A stretch of DNA of 64,000 bases from Actinocorallia sp. API 0066 (GTDB lineage: Bacteria > Actinomycetota > Actinomycetes > Streptosporangiales > Streptosporangiaceae). The stretch spans positions 806,001-870,000 of the forward strand of contig NZ_JAJLQY010000001.1 in assembly GCF_020991275.1 (NCBI RefSeq), in the 5' to 3' direction. The position numbers and the translations under genes were made by a program. Below, piece by piece: positions 1 to 8,203 of the stretch. The stretch's first letter is position 1. The number at the start of each line of letters is the position of its first letter. Below the pieces are notes generated by a model that worked only from the letters and a program-made list of their open reading frames with translations, did not search any database and was not told the origin of the DNA.

Positions 1-41
1 AGACCGTAAACGATCGGACACCGAGGAAGTAGATTCTACTT

Positions 42-560
42 ATGGCCTATCGAAACAAGACCTATGTAGCCTTCGCTAGTGAAGACATTCACTGTTACCG
101 GATGATGCAGGCTTGGCGGAGTAATCAGCACATAGAATTCAATTTCTTCGATGCACACGATATCAATACTGCACGGGATACTAGTCTTGATGAAACGATT
201 AGGAGAAGGCTTAGGGAGCGTTTGATCAACGCGAAGCAGTCTGTCGTCTTGGTTAGCGATACGACGAAGTCCAAATCTGCTCGGTCATCGACATTCCTCG
301 CCTATGAGATGGAGGTAATCGCTCGCCTAGGAATCCCGGTAGTATTTGCGAATCTGAACGGCTCGCGTGATGTACAGCATGCGAAACTTCCCCAGCAGTT
401 GGCCAAAGTCTACTCGGTAAGTGTCTCGTTTCAACCGAAGATTATCAAGTACGCGCTCGATGGCTATGTCGAAAATTTTGCGAAGGTGTCGAAGGAGGAA
501 TATCCCAAGCAAGGTCCACATGTCTATAATGCTAGCGTCTACAAGAGTTTGGGAATTTAG
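42..560 (+). CDS. thsB: ThsB-like TIR protein (MTH538 TIR-like/DUF1863), Thoeris sensor candidate
   Basis: The 172-residue protein reads as the MTH538 TIR-like (DUF1863) family. The strand-opening YVAFASEDI is at residues 8-16, a FNFFDAHDINTARD stretch at about 33-46, VVLVSDTTK at 68-76, and YEMEVIARLGIPVVFANLNG at about 88-107. The glutamates E89/E91 in that last stretch are the likely NADase catalytic position. In Thoeris, ThsB senses infection and converts NAD into a nucleotide signal; the type II version is reported to make a histidine-ADP-ribose signal. The gene starts at an ATG behind a GAGGAAG ribosome site, and its stop lies 2 bases before the next gene, so the pair is an operon. Base composition is visibly AT-richer than the flanking chromosome, which suggests horizontal transfer. 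Function is inferred from domain and neighbour. Confidence 0.8.
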   Translation: MAYRNKTYVAFASEDIHCYRMMQAWRSNQHIEFNFFDAHDINTARDTSLDETIRRRLRERLINAKQSVVLVSDTTKSKSARSSTFLAYEMEVIARLGIPVVFANLNGSRDVQHAKLPQQLAKVYSVSVSFQPKIIKYALDGYVENFAKVSKEEYPKQGPHVYNASVYKSLGI

Positions 561-562
561 TA

Positions 563-1435
563 GTGAAGCACAGCATGGTGGTCCTGTTTCAAACAAAACG
601 TGGACTGCTACTCCTCGCTCAGAGCAGTCTAGTGGCTTTTGGTATTCTCTCTGGTTTTGCTCAAATAGTCTTGGCCATATGGCCAAATCCTCATCTTTCG
701 AGTAATGAGCGCTGGTTTCTACTTGCTGCACTTCTCGTAGCTTCACTTGTTTTTGGGCTGAGTAGAACTTGGCCCCGAAGCGGTGCAGACCGCAGCTTTG
801 ATAGCCCCGACATAACGGTTAGCATTGTTGTTGGTGATCTATTCGATCAGCAAACCCACCTGGTTGTTGGGTTCAATGATGTCTTTGATACCGACACTAC
901 TGACAGTGTGATCATCGCTGCGAGCAGCGTGCAAGGTCAATTCCTCCAGAGGATTTATGGTGGAGACAGGGGGAAACTGGATGCTGATATATCAGACTCC
1001 CTGGCTGGTGTGCAAATATCAGAAGCTGAAGATCGGGCAAATAAATCTGCTGGGAAGCTGGAGCGCTATCCAATGGGTACCGTCGCGGTTTTGGGTGCCC
1101 CGAATCGGCATTACTTCTGCGTTGCCTACACCAAGATGCAGAATAACCTTATCGCACAGTCTGATGTCGATTTGCTCTGGCGAAGCCTTAGTGAAGTATG
1201 GGAATCGGTTTATCTCAGAGGGCAGCAGAAAGCAGTTTCAATTCCGATCGTTGGCTCCGAGTTGGCGAGAATCAATTGCCTGGACCGGGAGAGTCTGCTA
1301 AGGATGATTCTACTCTCATTCGTGGCTCGTTCGAGACAGGGTATCTTCTGCAAAGAGCTCCGGATCGTTGTCCACCCAAAGGACTTTGATCAATTGAACA
1401 TGCTTGAAGTTGCGGCCTTTCTTCGCACCTTGTAA
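563..1435 (+). CDS. thsA: Two-TM macro-domain effector, type II Thoeris ThsA-like
   Basis: The 290-residue protein has two hydrophobic segments (about residues 13-40 and 50-68) followed by a cytoplasmic macro-like domain beginning near residue 83, where ITVSIVVGDLFDQQTHLVVG is visible and conserved family positions continue to the C-terminus. This TM-TM-macro layout is the one described for ThsA of type II Thoeris, where the macro domain binds the signal made by ThsB and the membrane part damages the cell envelope. The GTG at 563 lies 2 bases after the upstream stop; an in-frame ATG at 575 is an alternative start. Tight coupling to the TIR gene is the main support for a defence role. It lacks the SIR2-SLOG layout of type I ThsA. 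Confidence 0.75.
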   Translation: MKHSMVVLFQTKRGLLLLAQSSLVAFGILSGFAQIVLAIWPNPHLSSNERWFLLAALLVASLVFGLSRTWPRSGADRSFDSPDITVSIVVGDLFDQQTHLVVGFNDVFDTDTTDSVIIAASSVQGQFLQRIYGGDRGKLDADISDSLAGVQISEAEDRANKSAGKLERYPMGTVAVLGAPNRHYFCVAYTKMQNNLIAQSDVDLLWRSLSEVWESVYLRGQQKAVSIPIVGSELARINCLDRESLLRMILLSFVARSRQGIFCKELRIVVHPKDFDQLNMLEVAAFLRTL

Positions 1436-1625
1436 TTGATTTGAGTTGCGGATCAATTTGATGAAGAATTGCCTCGCTGCTTTGTGGTCGAGTGCACATG
1501 GAAACATCCGTCGGATATTACCAGTGCTATGCTGGTGGCGGATATCCATCGGTAAAACTACATCGGAACGAGCCGGTAGTTCGTTCTGTTAAGAAGCCGA
1601 ATCCTAGAATTGACAGGAGAAGATT

Positions 1626-2408
1626 TTGGAGCATTTGTACAAAAATCTCGGCAGTTTGAAAAAAGGATCAACGGTGATCGTCACCCTGAGAAACCAAGCC
1701 AACGTACAGGTGATGACGACTAGTGAGTACCGGAACTACAAGTCAGGAAAGAGATACAAGTATTTCGGCGGCCGTGTAACCAAGTCTCCCTTTAGGGTTA
1801 GCGTTCCAAGCGACGGTAACTGGGTCGTTGCCATTGATCTTGGGGGCTATCGCGGGCGAATTAGCGCTTCTATCGCCGTCCAACCACCACCGAGAGGATT
1901 CCTACCTGTGGCACGAGATGTAAAAGATGAACCTGCCCGATCCGTCGCGCTCCGCAATCCAGAGGAGCCTGACGGCGATATTTTGGGAGGGCAGACCTGG
2001 GATGTTTTTATCTCCCATGCCTCTGAAGATAAGGCTACTGTTGCGCGCCCGCTTCGTAATGCGCTGATCAGTCATGGAATAAGTGTATGGCTTGACGAGG
2101 CACAGCTAAAGATCGGGAACAGCCTCCGGCGTAAAATTGACCAGGGAATCCGATCAAGCCGATATGGCATTGTCATATTGTCTGCGCCATTTTTTTCAAA
2201 GGGCTGGACAAACCATGAACTGGACGGACTTGTCACCCGAAATGTATCCGGTGAGCAGTCTCTTCTGCCGATCTGGCATGAGTTGACCGATGCTGATGTG
2301 CGGGGGTATAGCCCGTCGCTGGCCGACAAAGTGGCCTTGAGTACTGATAAGTATTCAATCGAAGATATTGCCGAGCAGATCGCTGAGGTGATCAAGGTTG
2401 GCGGGTAG
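1626..2408 (+). CDS. DUF1883-TIR domain protein, probable second Thoeris TIR subunit
   Basis: The 260-residue protein joins an N-terminal beta-rich DUF1883 module (about residues 1-87) to a C-terminal TIR domain (about 124-260). TIR landmarks are WDVFISHASEDK at 125-136, GISVWLDE at 151-158, and FFSKGWTNHELDGL near 189-202, with E198 as the expected catalytic glutamate. I start it at a TTG because AGGAGA lies 5 bases upstream and the frame gives a complete DUF1883 fold. It follows the ThsB/ThsA pair by 190 bases, in which I see no gene. Thoeris loci often hold more than one TIR gene, so this may be an alternative sensor; it could also act independently. Base composition matches the Thoeris pair rather than the genome. 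Confidence 0.8.
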   Translation: MEHLYKNLGSLKKGSTVIVTLRNQANVQVMTTSEYRNYKSGKRYKYFGGRVTKSPFRVSVPSDGNWVVAIDLGGYRGRISASIAVQPPPRGFLPVARDVKDEPARSVALRNPEEPDGDILGGQTWDVFISHASEDKATVARPLRNALISHGISVWLDEAQLKIGNSLRRKIDQGIRSSRYGIVILSAPFFSKGWTNHELDGLVTRNVSGEQSLLPIWHELTDADVRGYSPSLADKVALSTDKYSIEDIAEQIAEVIKVGG

Positions 2409-2975
2409 TCGTGGGCGGTCGCCCCGCGGATGGCTCCCAGGAACCTGTTCAACCTCGAAGAGGACGCCACCGACTATTTAGTCGATGTGGGCGCGAAGAG
2501 TTCCAGGGTCGCTGCTGCGCTAGTCCGGGCACGGGTGCTCATGTTTTGCCGTTCGCGTGTCCGGCTGAGAGGAAGGCGGGCGGGAGTATCGTTCTGTGGT
2601 CGTTGGCGAACTCGGATTCGATGTGAGCGACTCCGTGTCTGTGAGGTCCGGACCGAGCTTCTAGTTCTCGATCTTGCTGAGCTCCCTCACGGAATTCGCT
2701 CCCGGCTGTTCCCTTCTGAACTGATCGCCGCTGAAGGGCTCAGAGCCCGTTGGAAGCCACTGGCACCCGCTCTCATGCTTCCTGTTCGATGCGAACTATC
2801 GGGATCCGACGTGAGTGTTAGTGGAGTGCCCAAGTCAGTACCGCGTGTCCCGTGCCATGAAGCTTGATCCGCTTTCGCGGCGTCTGCGTATGTCCTGCTC
2901 GCGATGGCTATACGTTCAGCTTCTGTGGTCCATCAGATGCAACATCAGATGGTTGCCCTGGGGTCAGCAAGATAT
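2409..2975. other. 567 bases without a supported gene
   Basis: Open frames here (for example 2430-2867) give arginine- and cysteine-rich translations with no recognisable domain, and no start has a convincing ribosome site. The stretch separates the defence genes from the mobilization genes and may be the promoter and leader side of the oriT region. Confidence 0.5.
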
Positions 2976-3014
2976 GTAAACCGATAAGCGGTTTACCTCG
3001 TCCTGGTGGACGAG
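2976..3014. other. Two tandem perfect hairpins, candidate oriT/relaxosome site
   Basis: GTAAACCG (2976-2983) pairs perfectly with CGGTTTAC (2989-2996) around a 5-base loop. CTCGTCC (2997-3003) immediately follows and pairs perfectly with GGACGAG (3008-3014). Two adjoining hairpins about 100 bases in front of a MobC-like gene and a relaxase are what an origin of transfer would look like. No nic site can be named from sequence alone, and a transcriptional role is possible. Confidence 0.45.
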
Positions 3015-3113
3015 GTATCGCTTCGCGAGAGGTCCTACCGGGGGTGGGCCGCCTCACTGGGACTGCGGGCGGCGTGGTTGGTTGTCACGGTCTGACCCGT
3101 TCGGGTCTTCGCC

Positions 3114-3560
3114 ATGGGTAAGTGCAATCCATGTGCGAAGGGCTGCGAACCCATGGTGGGATCGAGCACGAACGGCGGCGGAGGCGGTACCCAAGGGCGT
3201 CGGCAGAAGCGGGCTCCTGGGGGTCGGACGCGGGCGTTTCTGGTGCGGGTGACCGACGCAGAGCACCAGGCGTTGGTGGAGCGGGCTGGGCGGGTCGGGC
3301 TGAGCGTGCCGCGGCTGATGGTGGAAGCCTCGCTCGCCGATGATGTTCGGACGGTCAGTGAGCGGCGTGGCCTGGTGGTGGAGTTCTCGGGGGCCAAGCA
3401 GCTTGCCGCGGCTATCGGGAACAACCTCAACCAGTTGGCCAGGGCGGCCAATGCGACTGGAGTGATCCCGGAAGAGCTGGCGGTGACTCTGGTGGCCACC
3501 CGCCGGGTGCTCTCGCGCCTGGAGACGGCGGTCGAGGCGATGGGCGGGCGGGGCCGGTGA
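3114..3560 (+). CDS. mobC: MobC-like relaxosome accessory protein
   Basis: The 148-residue protein has a disordered Gly/Arg-rich N-terminus, then a ribbon-helix-helix-like segment (TRAFLVRVTDAEHQALVERA, about residues 39-58, and the following SVPRLMVEASL), then the AIGNNLNQLARAANATG motif near residues 101-117 typical of MobC proteins. MobC proteins bind oriT DNA and help the relaxase open it. Its stop overlaps the relaxase start in a GTGA (3557-3560), so the two are translationally coupled. An ATG at 3153 is an alternative start that removes an unconserved N-terminus. The gene looks intact although the relaxase behind it does not. Confidence 0.75.
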   Translation: MGKCNPCAKGCEPMVGSSTNGGGGGTQGRRQKRAPGGRTRAFLVRVTDAEHQALVERAGRVGLSVPRLMVEASLADDVRTVSERRGLVVEFSGAKQLAAAIGNNLNQLARAANATGVIPEELAVTLVATRRVLSRLETAVEAMGGRGR

Positions 3561-5037
3561 ATAACTTCATCTCACCTAGGCGGGGCAAGAGCACGATCGG
3601 CCTGGTGCGTTACCTGTTCGGGCCTGGTCGGGCGAACGAGCACGCTGGGCAGCGGGTGATCGCTGCGTCGATGGTCCTGGCCATGCCGGATGGGGGCGCG
3701 GCTGGACTACCGGGAGGACAGGAAGCAGGTCACCGAACTGGGTCGGCGCTGGACGGGCATCGCGTAGCGATGGGCATTGAGGTGCCGGACGGGCATGTGT
3801 GGCACTGCTCGATGTCTCTGCCGCCGGAGGACTCCACGCCCCGGCGGAAGCTCACGGACGGACAGTGGGCCGAGAGCGTCCGGGAAGCCGTCAGGAGGCT
3901 GGGCTTCGATGATGGGAAGCAGTCGCCGTATCGGTGGCTGGCGGTGCATCACGGGAAGTCGGTGAACGGGAACGAGCACGTTCACCTGGCGGTGAACCTG
4001 GTACGAGAGGACGGGAGTGTCGCGAGTATCTGGAACGATCGGCGCAAGCTCAGCCGGCTGTGCGCGGAGTTCGAGCAGCTGCACGGATTGCGTGTCGTCG
4101 AGGGGCGCGGCGGCGCGGGGGCGCCGGGGCTTTCGCGGGCCGAGCTTGAGCGGGCCGAGCGTCATCCGTGGCGGGAGCCTGATCGGGTGCTGTTGGCCAG
4201 GATCGTGCGGGCCGCGGCGACTGCCGCTGAAGGCGAAGGCGAGTTCGTCGCGTTCCTACACAGTAGAGGGGTACTGGTTCGGCCGCGGTACGGGCCGGGC
4301 GGCAGAGACGAGGTGGTCGGCTACTCGGTGGCGCTGGCTTCCCGGGCGGCCGGGGAGCCAGTGTGGTTCGGGGGCGGGAAGCTCGATCGCGGTTTGACCT
4401 TGCCCAGGCTGCGGGAGCACTGGCGGGAAAGACCTGTGGAGCGTGGGCAAGCACTCGCCTACTGGGGGCAATCTGTCGAGCCTCGTGGTTCTGTCCCTGC
4501 TGTCCCCGGTGTCCCCGCGACTTACGAAAAGGGGTCTGGGCTGGGGCGGCAAGGATTCTGGAGGAGGTCCGGGTTCAACTCCTGGCTGTCCCCGCCGATG
4601 ACCATGAGGCGTGGGCGGGGGTCGCGCGCGGAGTGTCGGGGATGCTGTCGATGTGGTCTGTGTCCGTCGAGGGCGCGCAGCCCGGTCCGCTGGCGGGGGT
4701 GGCCGATGCGCTCGCCAGAGCTTCCCGCACACGCTACGACGAACGGCCTCCATGTCCTCCCCATTGCGTGCGGGGGTTGAGGAAGGTGGCCAAGGTCGTC
4801 TCGACCTCTACCCGCCAGACATACGGTAACTGGGCAGAGATCGAGCTCCTTAGGAAGATCCTCCGCCTGATTCAGGTCATCGAAGACTGCAATCGCTCCC
4901 AGAGGCGGGCCATGGCGGCGATCGAGAGCGCCAACGCGTCAGTCGAAAGGCTCCGCTCCTTCACCGAGCAGGCGAGCCTCGGAGCGACCTACTCCAGGCC
5001 CACGATGGGACGGGCCGCGGGTTTCGGAATCGGATAG
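3557..5037 (+). pseudogene. MobA/MobL-type relaxase, frameshifted
   Basis: The N-terminal part is a relaxase: VRYLFGPGRANEH holds the likely nicking tyrosine (near residue 19), GHVWHCSMSL follows, and the metal-binding HUH motif is in GNEHVHLAVNLV. Family-like sequence continues through EVVGYSVAL and LTLPRLREHW. The first frame then runs into junk to a stop at 4780, while the +2 frame carries the expected C-terminus (ILEEVRVQLLAVPADD, and PGPLAGVADALARAS), ending at 5037. A frameshift therefore lies between about 4450 and 4545. A second, compensating pair seems to flank 3690-3755, where the neighbouring frame reads GARLDYREDRKQVTELGR. Either the gene has decayed or the assembly has indels at G runs. 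It would start conjugative transfer of the island. Confidence 0.75.
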
Positions 5038-5117
5038 CGAACCAGCCGGCCGCGGCAGCAGCCTGCTCGGAGTAAGGCTCCGTACCGTGACGGTCCGAGT
5101 CTTGCCCTGTAATCGCG

Positions 5118-5156
5118 ACACCTTGCCCACCCTGCTCAGAGGGGTGGGCAAGGTGT
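5118..5156. terminator. Strong hairpin terminator after the mobilization genes
   Basis: A perfect 15-base-pair stem (5118-5132 with 5142-5156) closes a 9-base loop and is followed by TTCG. It lies 80 bases after the relaxase frame ends and before a minus-strand gene, as expected for a bidirectional terminator. The remaining bases between 5038 and 5379 hold no gene apart from the palindrome at 5226-5279. Confidence 0.7.
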
Positions 5157-5225
5157 TTCGTCCCTGGGCTCGGACGGAAGAGCTGGAGGAGATTGCCCGG
5201 TACGGTCAACCCGGTTCCATGCGCT

Positions 5226-5279
5226 GACGCGATGACGATAACCGACCAAATTCTTTGTGTCGGTTATCGTCATCGCGTC
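5226..5279. repeat. Perfect 21-base-pair inverted repeat
   Basis: Bases 5226-5246 are the exact reverse complement of 5259-5279, with a 12-base AT-rich spacer (5247-5258). The arms begin GACGCGATGACG. There is no T run, so a simple terminator is less likely than a protein-binding palindrome, an insertion-element scar, or a structured RNA. It lies between the mobilization module and the regulator/lanthipeptide module. Confidence 0.85.
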
Positions 5280-5379
5280 TTGGGGCAGGGGCTATCTCCG
5301 ACAGTGGTGCCGTGGCGGCGCGGCTCTGCACGCTCGGACCGCGTCTTCCGGGTGCGCGGGCACCGCGCCGCCACGGGTC

Positions 5380-5904
5380 TCAGGCGGTGAGTCCTTGCCG
5401 GGGGTCGCGGCCGTGCGAGGGGCGAATCACGCGTTGACTGCCGCTGGCAGAGCCTGGACGGACATTGCGTTGAGTCGCCATGCCGCCCACACGACCTTGC
5501 CGATGCCGGTGGCGTACCAGCCGACGTGATCGGCCTCGGCCAGCCTCATCGTCTGCCGTGGCGGAGCGGGGAACGGGCGGCGCGGCGGCGGTGTCGCTGA
5601 CTTCGACGATCAGGTGGGTGGCGGTTCGTCGCAGACGGACGGCGAACATTGCCGGCGTCTCGTCATGGAGGGCGGCGTAGCCGTTCGGGGCCTGGTCAGG
5701 GCCAGTGGCTCGGACTGCGTTGGTCGCGTACTCGGAGACCGCGAGGGTGACCTGATCGACCAGATGGCTCAGGCCCCACTGGGGCAGCTGCGCCTGCACC
5801 AGGCGGCGAGACAGGCGCACCGACTGCGGGAGCGCCACGAGTTGCAGTTTGTCGAGATCGAGTGTCTCCCCGGCCAGGTCGGGCCGGAAGTTGTTCGGGG
5901 ACAT
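5380..5904 (-). CDS. HATPase_c-type anti-sigma-like ATP-binding protein, probable frameshift near its end
   Basis: The protein resembles the short RsbW-like kinase-fold ATPases common in actinomycetes. VTLAVSEYATNAVRA (about residues 52-66) is the N-box helix, and LIVEVSDTAAAPP (about 98-110) is the G1-type loop. After DDEAGRG near residue 124 this frame turns arginine-rich, while the next frame reads HVGWYATGIGKVVWAAW, the expected last strand, and stops at 5427. A one-base indel near 5545-5555 is likely. Such proteins bind sigma or anti-anti-sigma factors and are often paired with small regulators. The ATG start at 5904 fits the family. It may be nonfunctional. Confidence 0.6.
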   Translation of the reverse strand: MSPNNFRPDLAGETLDLDKLQLVALPQSVRLSRRLVQAQLPQWGLSHLVDQVTLAVSEYATNAVRATGPDQAPNGYAALHDETPAMFAVRLRRTATHLIVEVSDTAAAPPVPRSATADDEAGRGRSRRLVRHRHRQGRVGGMATQRNVRPGSASGSQRVIRPSHGRDPRQGLTA

Positions 5905-6012
5905 GATGATGGCCGTTCCGGACGTGGAGCCTCAGGCGGGCTCTTGTGCCGATGAATCCCGAAAGTGCCCAGCAGCAGAGCGCGGTGGCCGCGGGGCGGA
6001 AGCGATGAGCGG

Positions 6013-6405
6013 TCAGACGCTGAGTTCGAGCTTGGACCGGAGGACTGCCGCGACGGCTTCGGCCCGCTCCCGCAAGTTGGCGCCCGCGATCGCACGGTGC
6101 CACGACCACCAGTAGGTGACCGCGCCGTCCTTGGCGGTCGCGGTGATGTCCTCGAACAGCTCCTGCGTCTGGGCGTGGGAGATGCGCAGGGCGATGGTCC
6201 TGCCCAGCGGCTGCACGAACGACGTCGTCAAGTCACTGTGGCGGTCCAGTTCGGCCTTGAGCGGCTTGAGCCGCTCGGTCTCGTCCAGCCTCGCGAACAG
6301 GGACGCCCGGGCTTCGGCTGGACGGTCGATCTGGGGTCGTCGGTCAAGGCGGGTTCTGCGCTCAAGCATCAGGTGGGTCCTCAAGGCCGGTGGCGGATGG
6401 GACAT
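6013..6405 (-). CDS. Small actinobacterial protein of unknown function
   Basis: The 130-residue protein is arginine-rich at its N-terminus and has a conserved-looking centre (ETERLKPLKAELDRHSDL, then RTIALRISHAQTQELFEDI) ending in AVTYWWSWHRAIAG. I recognise no domain. Coding quality (normal third-position GC, no odd composition) supports a real gene. It lies about 100 bases upstream of the HATPase gene on the same strand, so the two may be cotranscribed. Starts at 6405 and at 6369 (MLERRTRLD) are both possible, and the second is closer to conserved sequence. Confidence 0.55.
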   Translation of the reverse strand: MSHPPPALRTHLMLERRTRLDRRPQIDRPAEARASLFARLDETERLKPLKAELDRHSDLTTSFVQPLGRTIALRISHAQTQELFEDITATAKDGAVTYWWSWHRAIAGANLRERAEAVAAVLRSKLELSV

Positions 6406-6578
6406 GACACATGTGGGCGAAATGCTGACTTTGCCCCGTACCGGGAAGTTCTTTCATGCATCTCGTATCTCAAACCTGCTCGAAATATGTTCCCGGTTCA
6501 GATTGTGCGCAGGAACATCGGAGTGCGGCAAGTGAAACGGAGGCTTCCGACGTGATGACCGCCTCCCGGAAACGGCGA

Positions 6579-6604
6579 AGGACCAGAGCGCATGCTCTGG
6601 TCCT
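6579..6604. terminator. Hairpin terminator in a 354-base gene-free gap
   Basis: AGGACCAGAGC pairs with GCTCTGGTCCT around a GCAT loop, giving an 11-base-pair stem. It lies downstream of the minus-strand DUF397 gene and probably ends that transcript. The rest of 6406-6759 shows no gene; its left part should hold the promoter of the small gene ending at 6013. Confidence 0.55.
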
Positions 6605-6759
6605 CGGTGTAATTCCTGGTCAGGCGCTAGCTGGGGGTATCTCGGTCAGCTCTGCCGGACCGAACGTTAGGTCCTATCCGGTGGTGCTAGAACCCCGATT
6701 AACTGTCTGACCGTTGTCGTCGGTCGTTCACGCGGGTGGCGAGGGCGCTTGCTGTTGGG

Positions 6760-6966
6760 TCACCCAATCGGGTGGGCGCTGGTCTTGAGGCGCGTTACGA
6801 AAAGGCCCCAGGTCGCGGTGGAGAACTCCAGAACGGGACCCTGTTGGTGCTGCTTGGTGTCGCGGACGCCGACCGTGCGCGCCGCGATGCCGGCTTCGAC
6901 GCACGTCTCGTGGTCTCCGGAGAAGCTCGACTTCCGCCAGCGGGTGAACTGCTTGTCAGTGGTCAT
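6760..6966 (-). CDS. DUF397 family protein
   Basis: The 68-residue protein has the family signature: FTRWRKSSFSGDHETCVEAG at residues 7-26, then VGVRDTKQHQQGPVLEFS and a WGLFV segment. DUF397 proteins are nearly always encoded just downstream of an XRE/DUF5753 regulator, as here, where the gap to the regulator stop is 11 bases. The pair is thought to form regulator and partner modules that influence development and secondary metabolism, but the molecular role is not settled. It neighbours the lanthipeptide operon on the same strand. Confidence 0.85.
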   Translation of the reverse strand: MTTDKQFTRWRKSSFSGDHETCVEAGIAARTVGVRDTKQHQQGPVLEFSTATWGLFVTRLKTSAHPIG

Positions 6967-6977
6967 GGGAGGGCTTC

Positions 6978-7850
6978 CTATGAGGAGGGCAGCGCCAGGG
7001 CCGCCTGGCGCAGGAACTCTTGGCTGTCTTCGATCGGCAGCGTCGCCGCGCGTAGCGCCTCGTACATTTCGAGGTAGCCGGCCACGTGGTCGGCCTCGGT
7101 CAGCACCGTGTCGGTGGTGGGTGATTCGACGCCGACCACGACCGGGTCCTTGGGGTCGGCGTAGTTGTAGATCTGGAAGGAGCAGACCGGCAGGTTGTAG
7201 GACTCGACCTCCGCGCCGAGCGGCAGGACCCGGATCTCGATCGAGTTCTCTTCCGCCGCGACCGCCGCCATGTGCTCGAACTGGGCGCGCATGATCGGTG
7301 CGGGAGCCGTCCGGCGACGGACCGCGAACTCGTCCAGGATGACCTCGTAGGCGGGACCGCCCTTGCGGCGCATCAGCCGCTGGCGGCCGGCCCGGCCCTT
7401 GAGAACGCCCTCGGTCGTCGCGCCGGGAGGCTGCGGCCAGCGCGAGTGCTCCAGTCGGGATCGGGTGAACTCCGGCAACTGGAGCAGGCCGGGAACGAAG
7501 CTCTGCTGGTACTGCCGGATCCTGCGGGCACCGGCCTCCAAGTTGGCGAACAACGCCTGACGCTCACCGATCGCCTTGCTGTTCCCCTCCCACCAACCGC
7601 GCTCGGCGGCCTCGCGGGCGATGGTCATGATCTCCTCCCAGCGCGGGTCGTCGATCCCGACGCCGAGTGCTTCGAGCATCTGCATGATGTCGTCGAGATC
7701 TGGAGGGACGTGCCCCAGTTCGTAGCGGGACATCTGCTGGCGCGTCGGGTCGACCTGCGTGGCCAGCTTCTCCAGGGTCAGGTCTCGCGCCAACCGCAGC
7801 GTCTTCAGCTCGTTCCCGAGTCGAAGGCGCCGCACGAACGGACTGATCAT
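6978..7850 (-). CDS. XRE-family regulator with DUF5753 domain
   Basis: The 290-residue protein has an N-terminal helix-turn-helix (about residues 10-70; LEKLATQVDPTRQQMSRYEL is the DNA-binding core). It is followed by the long DUF5753 domain, with YQQSFVPGLLQLPEFTR near residues 113-129 and VLPLGAE further on. This architecture is among the commonest actinobacterial regulator types and is paired with the DUF397 gene directly downstream. The ATG at 7850 starts just before the HTH, as in relatives. Position beside the lanthipeptide genes suggests, but does not show, that it regulates them. Confidence 0.88.
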   Translation of the reverse strand: MISPFVRRLRLGNELKTLRLARDLTLEKLATQVDPTRQQMSRYELGHVPPDLDDIMQMLEALGVGIDDPRWEEIMTIAREAAERGWWEGNSKAIGERQALFANLEAGARRIRQYQQSFVPGLLQLPEFTRSRLEHSRWPQPPGATTEGVLKGRAGRQRLMRRKGGPAYEVILDEFAVRRRTAPAPIMRAQFEHMAAVAAEENSIEIRVLPLGAEVESYNLPVCSFQIYNYADPKDPVVVGVESPTTDTVLTEADHVAGYLEMYEALRAATLPIEDSQEFLRQAALALPSS

Positions 7851-8203
7851 TCACCAACTCCAGGTTCTGAGCCGCTGAGCAGGAACCGATCTCGGGAAAG
7901 AAGGCTATCCCGGCCTGGCCAGATGCTCGGACAGAACGGAAATTCCCGCCAGGTGTGCAGATGGGACAGGTGAGAATTGGAGCAGAGCATCTCACCCCGG
8001 CATGTTCGAGAGAAGGGGCGTTGGACAGTCCGGGAGCGGCTGGAGACTCCCGTCCGACGCTTCCGCGGAGTAGTCCCGCTGAGAGCCACCGCGGGGCTGC
8101 CAGCAGGACATGGTCTCCTCACGGCACCTCACGCCTGCGGCACTGTGTTGACCGAGAACCGCGAAGGCCGCGTCCAGGGGCGCAAGCTGGATGTCGCGTT
8201 CGG
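7851..8203. other. 353 bases without a gene
   Basis: The gap separates the XRE regulator start from the 3' end of the lanthipeptide operon. It must hold the regulator promoter. I find no coding frame with a known domain and no strong hairpin. Confidence 0.5.

Noticed and set aside
2430-2867. Open frame of 145 codons between the TIR gene and mobC
   Set aside because: Composition is arginine/cysteine-rich and no domain or ribosome site is seen; it is most likely noncoding.
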